DNA of 56,476 nucleotides from Hyella patelloides LEGE 07179 (GCF_900659865.1 NZ_LR213775.1:3747-60222), one strand, 5' to 3'. Shown: positions 46,647-55,719, counted from the first letter of the stretch. The notes: a model not told the origin generated them from the sequence alone. Numbers and translations: made by a program.

Positions 46647-47090
46647 TTATTTTTTTAAATAACTTACTAAAGCCTGTAAACCTAAAATATAGCTATTAGC
46701 ACCGAATCCGCTAATTTGACCAATGGCTATGGGTGCGATATAAGAATGGTGTCTAAACTCTTCTCTCTGGTAAATATTGCTCAGATGAACTTCCACTGTA
46801 GGAATTTCTACAGCAGACAAAGCATCTCTAATAGCTACACTTGTATGGGTATAAGCCCCTGCATTGATAATAATTCCTTGATATGAATTTCTTGCAGAGT
46901 GAATCGCTTCTAACAATTCCCCTTCCAAATTGGATTGTAAACAAGATACATTCACCTGAAGCTTTTGCGCCTCTAACTCCAAAGAATTGTGAATATCTGC
47001 TAAAGTCACCGAACCATATATTTCTGGTTCTCGCGTCCCCAATAAGTTCAAATTAGCTCCGCTTAATACTAGCAAGTGCAGTTGAGACAA
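46647..47090 (-). CDS. aroQ: 3-dehydroquinate dehydratase, type II
   Basis: 147 residues, cytosolic, third step of the shikimate pathway. The family signatures are [20 protein letters not shown] (with the catalytic Tyr and Arg loop), [18 protein letters not shown] and [19 protein letters not shown]. Length and motifs are normal. The small gene just upstream ends 23 bases before the start, and the two are probably co-transcribed. Confidence 0.97.
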   Translation of the reverse strand: MSQLHLLVLSGANLNLLGTREPEIYGSVTLADIHNSLELEAQKLQVNVSCLQSNLEGELLEAIHSARNSYQGIIINAGAYTHTSVAIRDALSAVEIPTVEVHLSNIYQREEFRHHSYIAPIAIGQISGFGANSYILGLQALVSYLKK

Positions 47091-47113
47091 AACTTATAAA
47101 CCTACGTATGCGA

Positions 47114-47257
47114 TTAACGATTACGGCGATTCTTTGGCTCGTTTACAGGGATGGGAATTAATTCTGCTTCTGGCTCTGTTTCTGGCCCTAAAAGCAACTC
47201 AATTAATTTTTGCGCCCAGTCTTTTATTTTTTCTATTACCTTATCTAAATAGTCCAT
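47114..47257 (-). CDS. Small conserved cyanobacterial protein (47 residues)
   Basis: A short frame: MDYLDKVIEKIKDWAQKLIE, then LLLGPETEPEAELIPIPVNE and a basic end PKNRRNR. The N-terminal half is an amphipathic helix, the middle is acidic and proline-rich, the tail is basic. AAAGGAG lies 11 bases before the ATG. Small proteins of this plan recur beside aroQ in cyanobacterial genomes as far as I recall; the function is unknown. It is 23 bases upstream of aroQ on the same strand. Confidence 0.75.
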   Translation of the reverse strand: MDYLDKVIEKIKDWAQKLIELLLGPETEPEAELIPIPVNEPKNRRNR

Positions 47258-47551
47258 TTAAAAGAAAACTCCTTTAGAATACAATGCAGCAACCACTTAA
47301 ATGGTTTTGCAACAACTAGCTGTTAAGTCATAGACTTAATGAGTCAGTAACCAAAACTTTGCTAATCTCAATTTGCTACTGCTTTTCAAATCGTCTTGAT
47401 ACGACGATTGCATAATTTTATATTATTGCCTAATAATTAGACTAACACAGGTTAGGGACATAGGTATGCAAGGATGATCGAGAAAATCCATTCAGCAAAA
47501 TTAAACAACTCCTTCCTTTGGTGTATTTTATAGTGCGTGGTACATAAACCA

Positions 47552-48883
47552 ATGAGACTAAATAATTTAGTTAGTAAAGGAAGAAAATGGCTCTCTAGCA
47601 CTCCAGAAAGGGCTTTAGACGCTGCTTATCGCGCTGCGGTAAAAATCAAAGCGATTGAAGACGATCACTTCCAAGGTCAGAAAATATCTGCGGGAACAGT
47701 AGCCTATTCTCCCAGTGTGGTGAAAGTGTTTCGTGATGATGTTAATAACTATCTCAACACAATTAAAGTCAGACTTGCTGAATTTAAAATCAGTCGAGGA
47801 TTAATAATTTTTTCTAACAATCGATCTACCACAGAAATTACAGTTGTCACTTATCAGGAAGACATCATAAAACAAAAACAACTATCGGCGATCGATAAAC
47901 TGAACTATATAGATTCAGTAATATTGAAGTACGAAAAAGAATTGCCTCAAGAGGAAATACCCTTAACTAATACTGGTCAAATAAATCCAGTAACCAAAGT
48001 AGCTCCCAAAAAGCAGAAAAAAAATTTACTAATCAAACCGCAGCCAACAAATAATACGCCAACAACTGCAACTATTTCTAATAAAACTGGTGTTTTACCG
48101 CGTTCTTTTATGAGAACTCTTAATCGGATTCGCCAAGAAATAGACCCTCAAGCAGAAAATACAGAAGAGGAAGTAATTAAAAAATTCCGTCGTTCCCGCA
48201 ATAAAACAGTTATATCTATCTATTTTCTATTGATTTTAATTATTGTTCCTTTATTTACTCATCAAGTTACAAAAACCTTCATTATAAATCCTTTGGTCGA
48301 AAAATATTTTAATAATCACGAACAAGTTATTTTTATTAATCAGGATTTAGAAGAAGAAGCTTTGATGGAGTTACATCGTTATGAAGAAAATCTCCATTTC
48401 AAGAGTTTAGTTGGTTTTGCTCCGCCAATTTCTAATGAAGAAGTAGAAGAAAAATTACATCATAAAGCAGAAGAAATAGCCGAAAATTATCGTCATCAAG
48501 GAGTCAACGGAGTAAGTAACGTTTTTGCTGATTTTTGTTCTTTGTTCGCTTTTGCTGCTATTATTTTCCTTTGTAAGCGAGAAATTGCCATCATTAAATC
48601 TTTTCTCGATGAAATTGTCTACGGATTGAGCGATTCAGCCAAAGCTTTTTTAATTATTTTGCTGACAGATATGTTTGTGGGCTATCACTCTCCCCACGGT
48701 TGGGAAGTAATTTTAGAAGGGATTTCGCGACATCTTGGTTTACCAGAAAATCATGATTTTAATTTTCTATTTATTGCTACTTTCCCTGTCATTTTAGATA
48801 CGGTACTAAAATATTGGATTTTCCGCTATCTAAATCGGATTTCTCCTTCTTCTGTTGCTACATATAAAAATATGAATGAGTGA
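47552..48883 (+). CDS. pcxA: Proton extrusion protein PcxA (CemA/CotA family)
   Basis: 443 residues. PcxA is an inner-membrane protein needed for light-induced proton release in cyanobacteria and is related to chloroplast CemA. A soluble N-terminal region (about 1-220, with AIEDDHFQGQKIS and an internal Lys-rich linker) precedes transmembrane helices at about 225-250, 335-355, 374-393 and 416-433. The CemA signature is in the C-terminal part: LIILLTDMFVGYHSPHGWEV and FPVILDTVLKYWIFRYLNR. The ATG at 47552 is chosen; a GTG five codons upstream is possible. Confidence 0.93.
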   Translation: MRLNNLVSKGRKWLSSTPERALDAAYRAAVKIKAIEDDHFQGQKISAGTVAYSPSVVKVFRDDVNNYLNTIKVRLAEFKISRGLIIFSNNRSTTEITVVTYQEDIIKQKQLSAIDKLNYIDSVILKYEKELPQEEIPLTNTGQINPVTKVAPKKQKKNLLIKPQPTNNTPTTATISNKTGVLPRSFMRTLNRIRQEIDPQAENTEEEVIKKFRRSRNKTVISIYFLLILIIVPLFTHQVTKTFIINPLVEKYFNNHEQVIFINQDLEEEALMELHRYEENLHFKSLVGFAPPISNEEVEEKLHHKAEEIAENYRHQGVNGVSNVFADFCSLFAFAAIIFLCKREIAIIKSFLDEIVYGLSDSAKAFLIILLTDMFVGYHSPHGWEVILEGISRHLGLPENHDFNFLFIATFPVILDTVLKYWIFRYLNRISPSSVATYKNMNE

Positions 48884-49108
48884 ATTACGAAGGGGAGAAA
48901 CCAACTTCAAGGGTACGGGGTTTTCTCACTGGCGGTTAATAAAGAGGTTTCTTAAATTAGTATTAAATTTGCTATACGAGGCTAATACTAAACCAATTAA
49001 GTTTTGACCTCTAAACATTTTCCCTAAACCCCCAAACCCAATCTCAACCTATCAAAACTAATAAAATAGACCACTGGGATGTAATATCTGGATACTCACA
49101 AAAGTATT

Positions 49109-49522
49109 TTATGAACAAGAAAACTCCAAGCCATGATCTTTGGGAATTAAATCTTGGTAAATAAATTCATCACAACGATTATTTTTATCTGCTACTAAAA
49201 CTTTTGCTTGATGTCCTTGCTTTAGTACAAATGAGCGATCGCATTCTTGATATGCAATAATAATCAGTAAATCTCCTGGTTTACACAATAAAGCAGCACC
49301 CCCATTAGGGCAAATGTGACCACTCCCTGCTTTTCCTGGTAGGGTGTATGTAGACCAACGCTTACCATTATCGAGGTTAATCACATCTACTTCTTCTAAA
49401 GGTAATAGCCCTACTTTGTCCATTAAGTCACTATCGATAGTAATGCTACCGACATAATTAACATTGGCTTCAGTCACAGTAACACGATGTAATTTAGCGT
49501 GCATCAATCTGATGGTTGCCAT
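49109..49522 (-). CDS. panD: Aspartate 1-decarboxylase
   Basis: Makes beta-alanine from aspartate for pantothenate and CoA. A 137-residue proenzyme that cleaves itself between Gly25 and Ser26 (NYVGSITID), making a pyruvoyl group on the serine. [17 protein letters not shown], the Tyr in WSTYTLPG, and [12 protein letters not shown] are family signatures. The ATG at 49522 is preferred, with AGGAG 11 bases before it; an in-frame TTG upstream would overlap that site. The C-terminal extension of about 20 residues is variable in cyanobacteria. Monocistronic. Confidence 0.95.
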   Translation of the reverse strand: MATIRLMHAKLHRVTVTEANVNYVGSITIDSDLMDKVGLLPLEEVDVINLDNGKRWSTYTLPGKAGSGHICPNGGAALLCKPGDLLIIIAYQECDRSFVLKQGHQAKVLVADKNNRCDEFIYQDLIPKDHGLEFSCS

Positions 49523-49588
49523 TAATTCAGGGACTCCTATCAAGAAAAATTAAATACGACTCATAAGTATTTTATTGTACCTTGCCTT

Positions 49589-50614
49589 TTAAGGATGTAA
49601 TAGTTGCAAGATGCGACGACGATTGTTTAATGCTTTTTGATAGCGAGGATTGACTTGTAGGGCTTCAGTGTAAGCTTCCAAAGCTTTTTTCTTGTGTTCT
49701 AAAGCTTCTAAAGTTGCTCCTTGATTGTTCCATGCTTGATAGTATTCTGGTTGTAAAGAAATTGCTTGTTGATAGGATGCCAGAGCTTGATGATATTGTT
49801 TTAGTCGGAAAAATATATTGCCCTGATTGTACCAAGCTCGATACTGTTGATCATCTATTTGTAAAAGTCTTTGATACACTGCTAAAGCTTCTTCAGTTTT
49901 ACCTTGTTTTTCTAATAAATGGGCTTTACTGTACCAAGCTAGTTCATAATCAGGTTTAATAGCGATCGCTTTTTCGTAAGCTACGGAAGCTTTTTCGTAT
50001 CTACCCAACCTGGTCAAAATTTTACCGCGATTGTACCAAGCTAGATAAAGTTCTGGATTCAAATTAATCGCTTGTTCGTAAGCAGAAATCGCTTCACCAT
50101 AAACGCCTAATTTTTCGAGAGTTATTGCCTGATTGTACCAAGCTGTGTAATCATCAGGGTTTATTTGTAATGCTTGATTGTAAGAGAAAAATGCCTGACT
50201 ATAATCTTGGAGATGGCTGAGAGCTACTCCGCGACGATACCAAGCTTGTTCTGATTGGGGTTGCAGAGATAAAGCTCGATCCAAACAAACAATAGATTCT
50301 TGATACTTTTTTAGCTTTTGTAAGGCGATTCCTTTATGAACTAATATCTGATGGCGGTTTGCCTTCGGCAATACTGCGCGCTCGCTAAAAGAACTAAATT
50401 CTAGATTAGAAGTGATACAAGAAATATTTCGCTCGTAATTATCTAATACATCTAATAAGTTAGAGTTACTTTTGTAAGCGTAATGATTACTATTTTGGAA
50501 AGTATTTGAGATTGTTTGTTGAGTATAAATCCCTATTGCAATAGCTGGAGATAAATCCATTCCTATACAGCTAACGACTATTGCTGTAGTGATAGAATTA
50601 AGCAAATACTTCAT
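49589..50614 (-). CDS. Secreted TPR-repeat protein
   Basis: 341 residues. A signal peptide (MKYLLNSITTAIVVSCIG...SPAIA) is followed by a low-complexity stretch and about seven tetratricopeptide repeats of 34 residues from about residue 93 to 335 (core AWYNQGNIFFRLKQYHQALA, and the same plan in the others). It is a scaffold for protein-protein contacts, probably periplasmic; partners unknown. At residues 77-88 the frame runs through a small palindromic DNA repeat (50354-50386) just before the first TPR. Confidence 0.85.
   Translation of the reverse strand: MKYLLNSITTAIVVSCIGMDLSPAIAIGIYTQQTISNTFQNSNHYAYKSNSNLLDVLDNYERNISCITSNLEFSSFSERAVLPKANRHQILVHKGIALQKLKKYQESIVCLDRALSLQPQSEQAWYRRGVALSHLQDYSQAFFSYNQALQINPDDYTAWYNQAITLEKLGVYGEAISAYEQAINLNPELYLAWYNRGKILTRLGRYEKASVAYEKAIAIKPDYELAWYSKAHLLEKQGKTEEALAVYQRLLQIDDQQYRAWYNQGNIFFRLKQYHQALASYQQAISLQPEYYQAWNNQGATLEALEHKKKALEAYTEALQVNPRYQKALNNRRRILQLLHP
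50354..50386. repeat. Small palindromic repeat inside the TPR gene
   Basis: GCGGTTTGCCttcGGCAA followed by ACTGCGCGCTCGCT, a GC-rich block in AT-rich DNA, read in frame as SERAVLPKANRH. It resembles GC-rich cyanobacterial repeats, but no second copy was found in this window. Confidence 0.45.
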
Positions 50615-50885
50615 GCTGACAACTAGGTTCTTATTAATTAAGCTAGTTCTCTTATAACTTTTAAAAAGCTTTTTGATTGTGATTTACGTTCTTGACAAAC
50701 ATTACACAAAAAGTTTATGCAAATTTCATTAAAAGTTCCAATAAAAAATTCTTTTTGTATACGAAATTTATAGTATTTTGCCTAGCAGTCATTGTTTGTT
50801 TCCAAAAACTCTTTGCTATCAACTGTTATTTATCAAGTCTCCTAACACCAGTAACTATAGTAACAATTTTATTTTTTATAAAAAC

Positions 50886-51398
50886 TTAATCCTGATTTTG
50901 GGATAACTGCTCTTTCAATGATGCTAAAGAAGCCCAGCGACTATCAATTTGATGTTCATTTTCTGATGTAGTTTTAGCTGCACCCTGGCAATTTTCACCA
51001 CACAATCTACGTAAAGGCATAGCCAGCGAAAATTGCTCATATAGCCATTGTTCTGATTCAAAATGACCATTAGGAGGTAAAGTTTCTGATAAGTCCTCTA
51101 AGGACACTTCTCGCTCTAATGGAAGGCGATCTAAATCGGGAGCGACTGCTTCCAACCAGATTAATTCTGAGGTGTCAATTGCGATACGATAATTGTAGTT
51201 TTGTAAACAGCGATCGCAAATAAGAGTTACAATAGTTTCTGCTTTTACTGAGATTTCTAAAAAATTCCCCCCATGTCTGACGACCAAAATTCCTCTAATA
51301 GGGGTTAAAGTCTCTAAACCAGAAATCGGATCGTCTAAAGTAATTTCTCTGGTACTACGGGGTGCTTTTAGCAGTTGTGGAATATATAGGGCTTCCAT
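50886..51398 (-). CDS. DUF177 (YceD-type) protein
   Basis: 170 residues with the family core: ILVVRHGGNFLEISVKAETI, the cysteine pair LICDRCLQNY, and the C-terminal CGENCQG with the end-domain RWASLASLKEQL. YceD/DUF177 proteins are linked to 23S rRNA and 50S ribosome accumulation and often lie next to rpmF. Here the gene ends the array rpmH, rnpA, PH, yidC, jag, DUF177, but with a 550-base insertion between jag and this gene. Confidence 0.88.
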   Translation of the reverse strand: MEALYIPQLLKAPRSTREITLDDPISGLETLTPIRGILVVRHGGNFLEISVKAETIVTLICDRCLQNYNYRIAIDTSELIWLEAVAPDLDRLPLEREVSLEDLSETLPPNGHFESEQWLYEQFSLAMPLRRLCGENCQGAAKTTSENEHQIDSRWASLASLKEQLSQNQD

Positions 51399-51599
51399 CG
51401 TTAAATAAACTTCTTTCAGAAGTTAGGTCAAAGGAAAGAATAATTAATTTGAATTTCTAATTTATGTTTGCAAGACAGATTCGATTTTGAAAATAGCGTC
51501 CAGTATTAAAGTACTTACAATAATCATGCTTAAATCGTTGCTCAACAAGTAAGGTGAACAGCGATGCGACTCCGAAGCGTTCAGAACTCTTCACAAGGT

Positions 51600-51842
51600 T
51601 GTCTTGGAGGACGTTTCCTTGCTAGGTCAGCATTCGGTAATTCCGCGAATGCGCGAGGTCTCCAAGGGAAGTTTAAGTCGGACGCTTATACCTTCAGAAG
51701 GTATTATCCTACTTGATGGCAAGCTTTTTAGATGGGGGACGCGAGGTCTGACTTCTTACAAAGTGTCTGTATGCGAGAGCTTGAGGGATTATGGTGAACC
51801 CTTTGCTTACCCAATCACACTGTTGAGATTTCCTCAACAGCT
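51600..51842 (+). ncRNA. Candidate structured RNA or mobile-element remnant, unidentified
   Basis: GC-richer than its flanks. Six helices can be drawn: 51602-51609/51660-51667, 51630-51636/51646-51652, 51675-51683/51746-51754, 51688-51694/51698-51704, 51783-51787/51799-51803 and 51820-51827/51833-51840. Three contain a G-U pair when read on the plus strand and would be A-C mismatches on the minus strand, favouring plus-strand RNA. The motif CGCGAGGTC(T) occurs twice (51652-51660 and 51741-51748). An 84-codon ATG frame (51604-51858) fits inside it, but the peptide resembles nothing I know. The length and multi-helix plan recall HEARO/omega RNAs of IscB-type elements; this is a hypothesis only. 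Confidence 0.5.
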
Positions 51843-51917
51843 TGTACGCCACATCTGACGCAGGCTTATTAAACTTCTTCAGCCAAGAATGAATGAGTTT
51901 TGCTCTCTAGCACGAAC

Positions 51918-51935
51918 GAGCATCTTTTGATGCTC
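51918..51935. repeat. Short hairpin next to jag
   Basis: GAGCATC and GATGCTC (7-base arms) around TTTT, 15 bases beyond the jag stop. It may be the right boundary of the inserted element or a weak jag terminator. Confidence 0.5.
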
Positions 51936-51949
51936 CTCCCAATCATCTA

Positions 51950-52438
51950 CTAACGTAATTTAACTACCAGTTTGCGATCTGGCTCTTGACCACGACTTTC
52001 TGTAACCAAATCTGTCGAATTTTGCAAAAAAGAATGGATTTGTTTTCTTTCTGCGGAAGATAAATCGGGAACTTCAATTTCTTGTCCTGTATCTCTTACC
52101 TGGGCTGCGGCGGTATCAGCAATTTCTAATAGCTCTTGATACCGTGTTACGCGATAACCATCTAATTCAATAGTGTAAGAGCCTTGACTTTCAGAACTTT
52201 GAAGCAAATTTAATAATGTGTTGGCTAAATACTGAATTGCATCTATATTTTTACCTCTTTCTCCAATCAAAAGCTGGATTTGTTCGGAAGTTAGATGATC
52301 GATACCAATATTTAACCAACAAGATTCTCGATCTTCAGTAATGGTGGCAAATCCTTCTGAAGTCGCAGTAGTTGGCATTCCCATTAACGTTAACAAGTTT
52401 TCCAACCACTGCTTTCCGCGCTCTATTCGATCTTCCAT
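51950..52438 (-). CDS. khpB: RNA-binding protein KhpB (Jag)
   Basis: 162 residues with a KH-like domain (LIGERGKNIDAIQYLANTLL, the GxxG loop in ERGKN) and an R3H domain near the C-terminus (ELDGYRVTRYQELLEIAD, then LSSAERKQIHSFLQ, ESRGQEPDRKLVV). The N-terminal Jag domain typical of Firmicutes is short here. Jag/KhpB proteins bind RNA and influence cell envelope and division. It lies 9 bases after yidC, a position conserved widely. Confidence 0.9.
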   Translation of the reverse strand: MEDRIERGKQWLENLLTLMGMPTTATSEGFATITEDRESCWLNIGIDHLTSEQIQLLIGERGKNIDAIQYLANTLLNLLQSSESQGSYTIELDGYRVTRYQELLEIADTAAAQVRDTGQEIEVPDLSSAERKQIHSFLQNSTDLVTESRGQEPDRKLVVKLR

Positions 52439-52447
52439 AATGGTTGC

Positions 52448-53605
52448 TTAACCAGAAGTTTTTTCTTTCTTTTTAGAACGTTTGCGTTCAAAGGGAAGCG
52501 ATTCTCGATTTTTATCGGCTTTTTCTTGTTCTGCAATAATTTTCTGCAAGTTTTCTGGTAGTTCTTCCTGCATTAAGAACCAAGTCTGACCCATTTGGAA
52601 TAAACTAGCAACTACGATATACATTAAAACTCCCGCAGGAAGAGGAAAGAATAAAAACATTCCACTAAAAAGAACGGGAGTTATTTTGCTAATAGCTTGC
52701 TGTTGTTGAGCACCAGGATCGTCGCTCTTGGAGTTTCCACTACCGCTCATTTGCTGATTAACGTAGATACTAATGCCAAATAACAGAACCAGAAACAGAA
52801 TATCAAAGTTTATGTTACCATCCTCATCCGTAACACCGACTTGACCTAGAGCTTTAATAAATAAAAATCCTTTATCGGCTGCAATCCCATGGATTGCCAC
52901 TTGCACAGTGGCATCTCCAGGTTCTAAGGCTTCGATAGTACCATCTTCTTTGATATTAAGTCTTTCTGAACCTTTGGTTACTTCCCATTGAGGAACAAGA
53001 TCTTTTTCTGAGTACTCTTTTAACAAATTGTCAAAAGGTTTTCCTTCAGGAGTCTGTAATTCAATGCGAGTTGTTTCTCCAACAGCTAGCTTATTGCCTC
53101 CTGGAAGCAGAGCTTCAATTTTATCGTGAAAGCCATCATCAAGATAAATATTTTGAGCTTTGGTGGCGAAAGGCTGGGGTTGAATTCGTTCAATTTGCTC
53201 TCTAGGAAAAATTTGCAAATCTACAGTGTAAGGGGTGTCAGTAAATGGTGACCCACGTAAAGTAGCAAACAAAGCAAATAAAATAGGCATTTGCAAGAGC
53301 AGTGGTAAACAACCCGCAAGAGGATTACCAAATTCTTGCATCAGCTTCGCCATCTCTTCTTGTTGCTTTTTCGGTTCATTCTGATAGCGTTGCTTAATTG
53401 CTTCTTGTCGCTCCTTCATTAGAGGCTGCACAATCCGCATCTTACGCATATTGCGAATCTGTCCCGCACTTAGGGGAAATACTGCAAAGCGAATTACCAG
53501 CGTCAGAGCGATAATTGCCAAGCCATAACTAGGTACAATCCCGTAAAAAAAGTCCAGGATTGGCAACATTATGTTGTTTGAAATAAAGCCAATACCAAAA
53601 TCCAT
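52448..53605 (-). CDS. yidC: Membrane protein insertase YidC
   Basis: 385 residues. YidC/Oxa1/Alb3 insertase for inner-membrane and thylakoid proteins. Transmembrane helices at about 15-45, 98-118, 265-285 and 318-340. The conserved arginine of the hydrophilic groove is in [13 protein letters not shown], followed by the cytoplasmic helical hairpin ([18 protein letters not shown]). A non-conserved extracytoplasmic loop of about 150 residues with a beta-rich part (residues 135-260) is typical of cyanobacteria. The basic tail (KRSKKKEK) should face ribosomes. It follows the PH-domain gene by 121 bases. Confidence 0.96.
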   Translation of the reverse strand: MDFGIGFISNNIMLPILDFFYGIVPSYGLAIIALTLVIRFAVFPLSAGQIRNMRKMRIVQPLMKERQEAIKQRYQNEPKKQQEEMAKLMQEFGNPLAGCLPLLLQMPILFALFATLRGSPFTDTPYTVDLQIFPREQIERIQPQPFATKAQNIYLDDGFHDKIEALLPGGNKLAVGETTRIELQTPEGKPFDNLLKEYSEKDLVPQWEVTKGSERLNIKEDGTIEALEPGDATVQVAIHGIAADKGFLFIKALGQVGVTDEDGNINFDILFLVLLFGISIYVNQQMSGSGNSKSDDPGAQQQQAISKITPVLFSGMFLFFPLPAGVLMYIVVASLFQMGQTWFLMQEELPENLQKIIAEQEKADKNRESLPFERKRSKKKEKTSG

Positions 53606-53726
53606 TCTTTAATCCATCCAGCCTTTGCGCGGTAAATTTTCTCAGTCTAGTGTAGCCGATCGCTGTTCTTGATAGTAGAAGGGTTTTCCCTACCAAAAAA
53701 ATTAATTTCTACTACAGTCGAATAAC

Positions 53727-54119
53727 TTATTGAGCGATCTTATCTTTAGGTTTACCTGTTTTAGCTGCCGATCTTTCAGCTATGTAATCAGCAATTTCTC
53801 TAAATCTAGGTACAGCCCTTAATTCAAGACGACTTCTATCTTTTAAGGTTACTACCAAGTCACCCCATAAGCCAATACCTCTAGGAACATTTACTACTTT
53901 AACGATTTCATTATAAATAATGTCTGTACGTTCTCTACCCATCCAACCACCAGTGATCGAAATTCGGCGATCTGTAATGCGATAGCGTAGCCATAAAGCA
54001 CGTACAATTGCTCCCACTGTGAGAGGAATTGTAATCACAAAGAAACCCAACAATATATTTAATATTAAGTCTCCGACGTGAGGCCCACCTTCGTAATAAA
54101 CTTCTTCTTTAATACCCAT
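53727..54119 (-). CDS. PH-domain membrane protein
   Basis: 130 residues: two adjacent hydrophobic helices (about 17-40), then a bacterial PH (bPH2) domain (LRYRITDRRISITGGWMGRE, DIIYNEIVKVVNVPRGIG, WGDLVVTLKDRSRLELRAV). This gene between rnpA and yidC is a cyanobacterial feature of the rpmH array. Its start lies inside rnpA, overlapping by 11 bases, suggesting translational coupling. Role unknown, perhaps membrane-associated. Confidence 0.88.
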   Translation of the reverse strand: MGIKEEVYYEGGPHVGDLILNILLGFFVITIPLTVGAIVRALWLRYRITDRRISITGGWMGRERTDIIYNEIVKVVNVPRGIGLWGDLVVTLKDRSRLELRAVPRFREIADYIAERSAAKTGKPKDKIAQ

Positions 54120-54480
54120 TGATAATGTTTGATTCTATTAATAGTTGCTCTAATTCTCGCAAAAAATCTCCATATTTGCATTCAATTGCTTGATTTTTTA
54201 CTACGATGACAATGTACCAGCCACTATCGATCCTTGGCAGTAACTCTTGAAAAGCCGACCTAATTCGGCGTTTAATAAGGTTTCGTTGAACAGCTTTTTT
54301 GCTTACCTTAGTGCTAATAGAAATACCAATACGAGTTGGAGAATTATGGGATTGCGCGACTGTTTTGGAAATCAACAAAGCTCTTAGTATCAAACAAGAA
54401 CCGTAACGACGCATTCCTTTTTGATAAACAGCACGAAATTCTCGCCAATGTTTTAGACGATGGATACTGGGCAATCCCAC
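54109..54480 (-). CDS. rnpA: Ribonuclease P protein component
   Basis: 123 residues. Protein subunit that helps the RNase P RNA cut tRNA precursors. The signature is RIGISISTKVSKKAVQRNLIKRRIRSAFQ (the RNR motif lies within RNLIKRRIR), preceded by LPSIHRLKHWREFRAVYQKG. The N-terminal start fits the family. It follows rpmH by 24 bases and overlaps the PH gene. Confidence 0.96.
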   Translation of the reverse strand: MGLPSIHRLKHWREFRAVYQKGMRRYGSCLILRALLISKTVAQSHNSPTRIGISISTKVSKKAVQRNLIKRRIRSAFQELLPRIDSGWYIVIVVKNQAIECKYGDFLRELEQLLIESNIINGY

Positions 54481-54504
54481 ACTAATTAGTTAGCAAGACT
54501 GCTT

Positions 54505-54642
54505 TTAAACAGCCAAACGATGACGACCTTTTTTACGACGAGAGCGAATTACTCTCCTACCCGTGTGGCTACGCATCCGAGCGCGAAAACCTGATGTTCT
54601 TTTTTGTTTGCGGTTTGTTCCGCCCAAAGTACGTTTTGTCAC
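54505..54642 (-). CDS. rpmH: Ribosomal protein bL34
   Basis: A 45-residue, very basic protein: [19 protein letters not shown], then [20 protein letters not shown] and RHRLAV. All bL34 signatures are present. The start is GTG, with AGGAGG 9 bases upstream. This gene heads the conserved array rpmH, rnpA, PH, yidC, jag. rpmH often lies near the replication origin, but no dnaA or DnaA-box cluster was seen in the window. Confidence 0.97.
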   Translation of the reverse strand: MTKRTLGGTNRKQKRTSGFRARMRSHTGRRVIRSRRKKGRHRLAV

Positions 54643-54711
54643 TTATTTTGCCCTCCTAAAAATTTTTGATTTTAGCTCTAAAAAGTCACAATCTCTAATC
54701 TTACTATAACC

Positions 54712-55245
54712 TTATGGATTGATGCTAATTATCCAAGTGCCAATGTATTGACGAATGGGTACATCAAGGGCGGGAAGTACTTCACCACGGAAGTAATAAG
54801 TACCAACATCAGGATTTTTGACTCCTGAAAATACCAATTCTACTTTTTTGCTTTCTTTTAAGGGTTCTTCAAGCTCGATTTCAATTAAATAATTTTCTCG
54901 ATCCCAAATCACTTCTCTAAGGGCTAAGGGTTCACCATTAATTCTGACTTCGATTCTGTCTTCTTTAAATGTACCGTCGTAGTAATCTGGATAAAAAATG
55001 TAAAATTTTGATGCTCCCTGCATCAGTTTTTTACCAGGAATTCTCAAGCGATAGCGATCGCGACTATTTCTTTGTCCATGAAAATCAAGGTAATAGTTAA
55101 GAATATTTTCTCGGTCAACACCGCTAAAAATCGTTAAACCAGAACCTCCTTGAGCAGCAGTTATGATAGGAACACTAGCGACTAAGCAACTAGTAACGCC
55201 TAAAGTTGTAAAAATCTTTTTAAGAGATGGACGTAATTTAAACAT
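54712..55245 (-). CDS. DUF2808 secreted protein
   Basis: 177 residues. A signal peptide (KKIFTTLGVTSCLVASVPII, cleavage near TAA) is followed by the domain LTIFSGVDRENILNYYLDFH, RLRIPGKKL, FYIFYPDYYDGTFKED and VGTYYFRGEVLP. This is DUF2808, a cyanobacterial exported beta-sandwich-like family of unknown function. It is on the same strand as rpmH and lies downstream of the 55459-55719 gene. A small direct repeat of ACCGATTCAC/ACCGAGTT occurs upstream at 55389-55424. Confidence 0.82.
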   Translation of the reverse strand: MFKLRPSLKKIFTTLGVTSCLVASVPIITAAQGGSGLTIFSGVDRENILNYYLDFHGQRNSRDRYRLRIPGKKLMQGASKFYIFYPDYYDGTFKEDRIEVRINGEPLALREVIWDRENYLIEIELEEPLKESKKVELVFSGVKNPDVGTYYFRGEVLPALDVPIRQYIGTWIISINP

Positions 55246-55458
55246 AGACTTAAATAGCTTAAGTAAGCGTAAGACTGGAACGTTTCTTAGCAGATTTTTA
55301 ATCTGTAGAATCGCTCGTAAATATAATTTACTTTTGTTTGACTGTAACAGATTGAGACGCTAAACAACTGGAAAAGTGCCACACTTTGGATTCACCGATT
55401 CACCGAGTTACCGATTCACTGAGTTAGAAGGAAAAGAGAAGAAGTATTGGTTGATTTT

Positions 55459-55719
55459 TTAGTTGGTTATGGTCAGGAGTTTTGCTGAGGTTTTTTGAAC
55501 TGGTTTAATTGTGGTGGGGGGATTGTGAGGAATGGTTTGTTCTAAAATTTCGACATTAATACTTACTTTGATGAGGTAAGAGCCTGGTTGATTTTGAACT
55601 GCTTTGGCGATCGCATTTTTCAGATCGGGATGTTCTCCTGTAATGGGGTTTCTTAAAACGCAACGATCCCATTCGTGGTTGGCTTGAGGGTTAATCTTTA
55701 ATACGTAGTGTCGATCCAT
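55459..55719 (-). CDS. Small conserved protein of unknown function
   Basis: 86 residues: MDRHYVLKINPQANHEWDRC, VLRNPITGEHPDLKNAIAKA and VQNQPGSYLIKVSINVEILE, then a threonine/proline-rich tail. No domain recognised. I take the ATG at 55719; a TTG four codons upstream (55731) is possible. Only weak Shine-Dalgarno sequence is seen. The sequence looks like a compact globular domain plus a disordered tail. Confidence 0.65.
   Translation of the reverse strand: MDRHYVLKINPQANHEWDRCVLRNPITGEHPDLKNAIAKAVQNQPGSYLIKVSINVEILEQTIPHNPPTTIKPVQKTSAKLLTITN

Noticed and set aside
50692-50889. 65-codon hydrophobic frame before the DUF177 gene
   Set aside because: TTG start without ribosome binding site in very AT-rich DNA; hydrophobicity follows from T-rich codons.
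51604-51858. 84-codon open frame on the plus strand
   Set aside because: It lies wholly within the multi-helix region, has no clear ribosome binding site, and the peptide has no recognisable domain or signal. Helices with strand-specific G-U pairs explain the sequence better than a protein.
51690-51860. Minus-strand open frame of about 50 codons through the structured region
   Set aside because: No start codon with ribosome binding site, and palindromic sequence often keeps both strands open. Not supported as a transposase tail.
54505-54720. Replication origin near rpmH
   Set aside because: rpmH-rnpA often marks oriC in bacteria, but no dnaA, dnaN or cluster of DnaA boxes was seen here.
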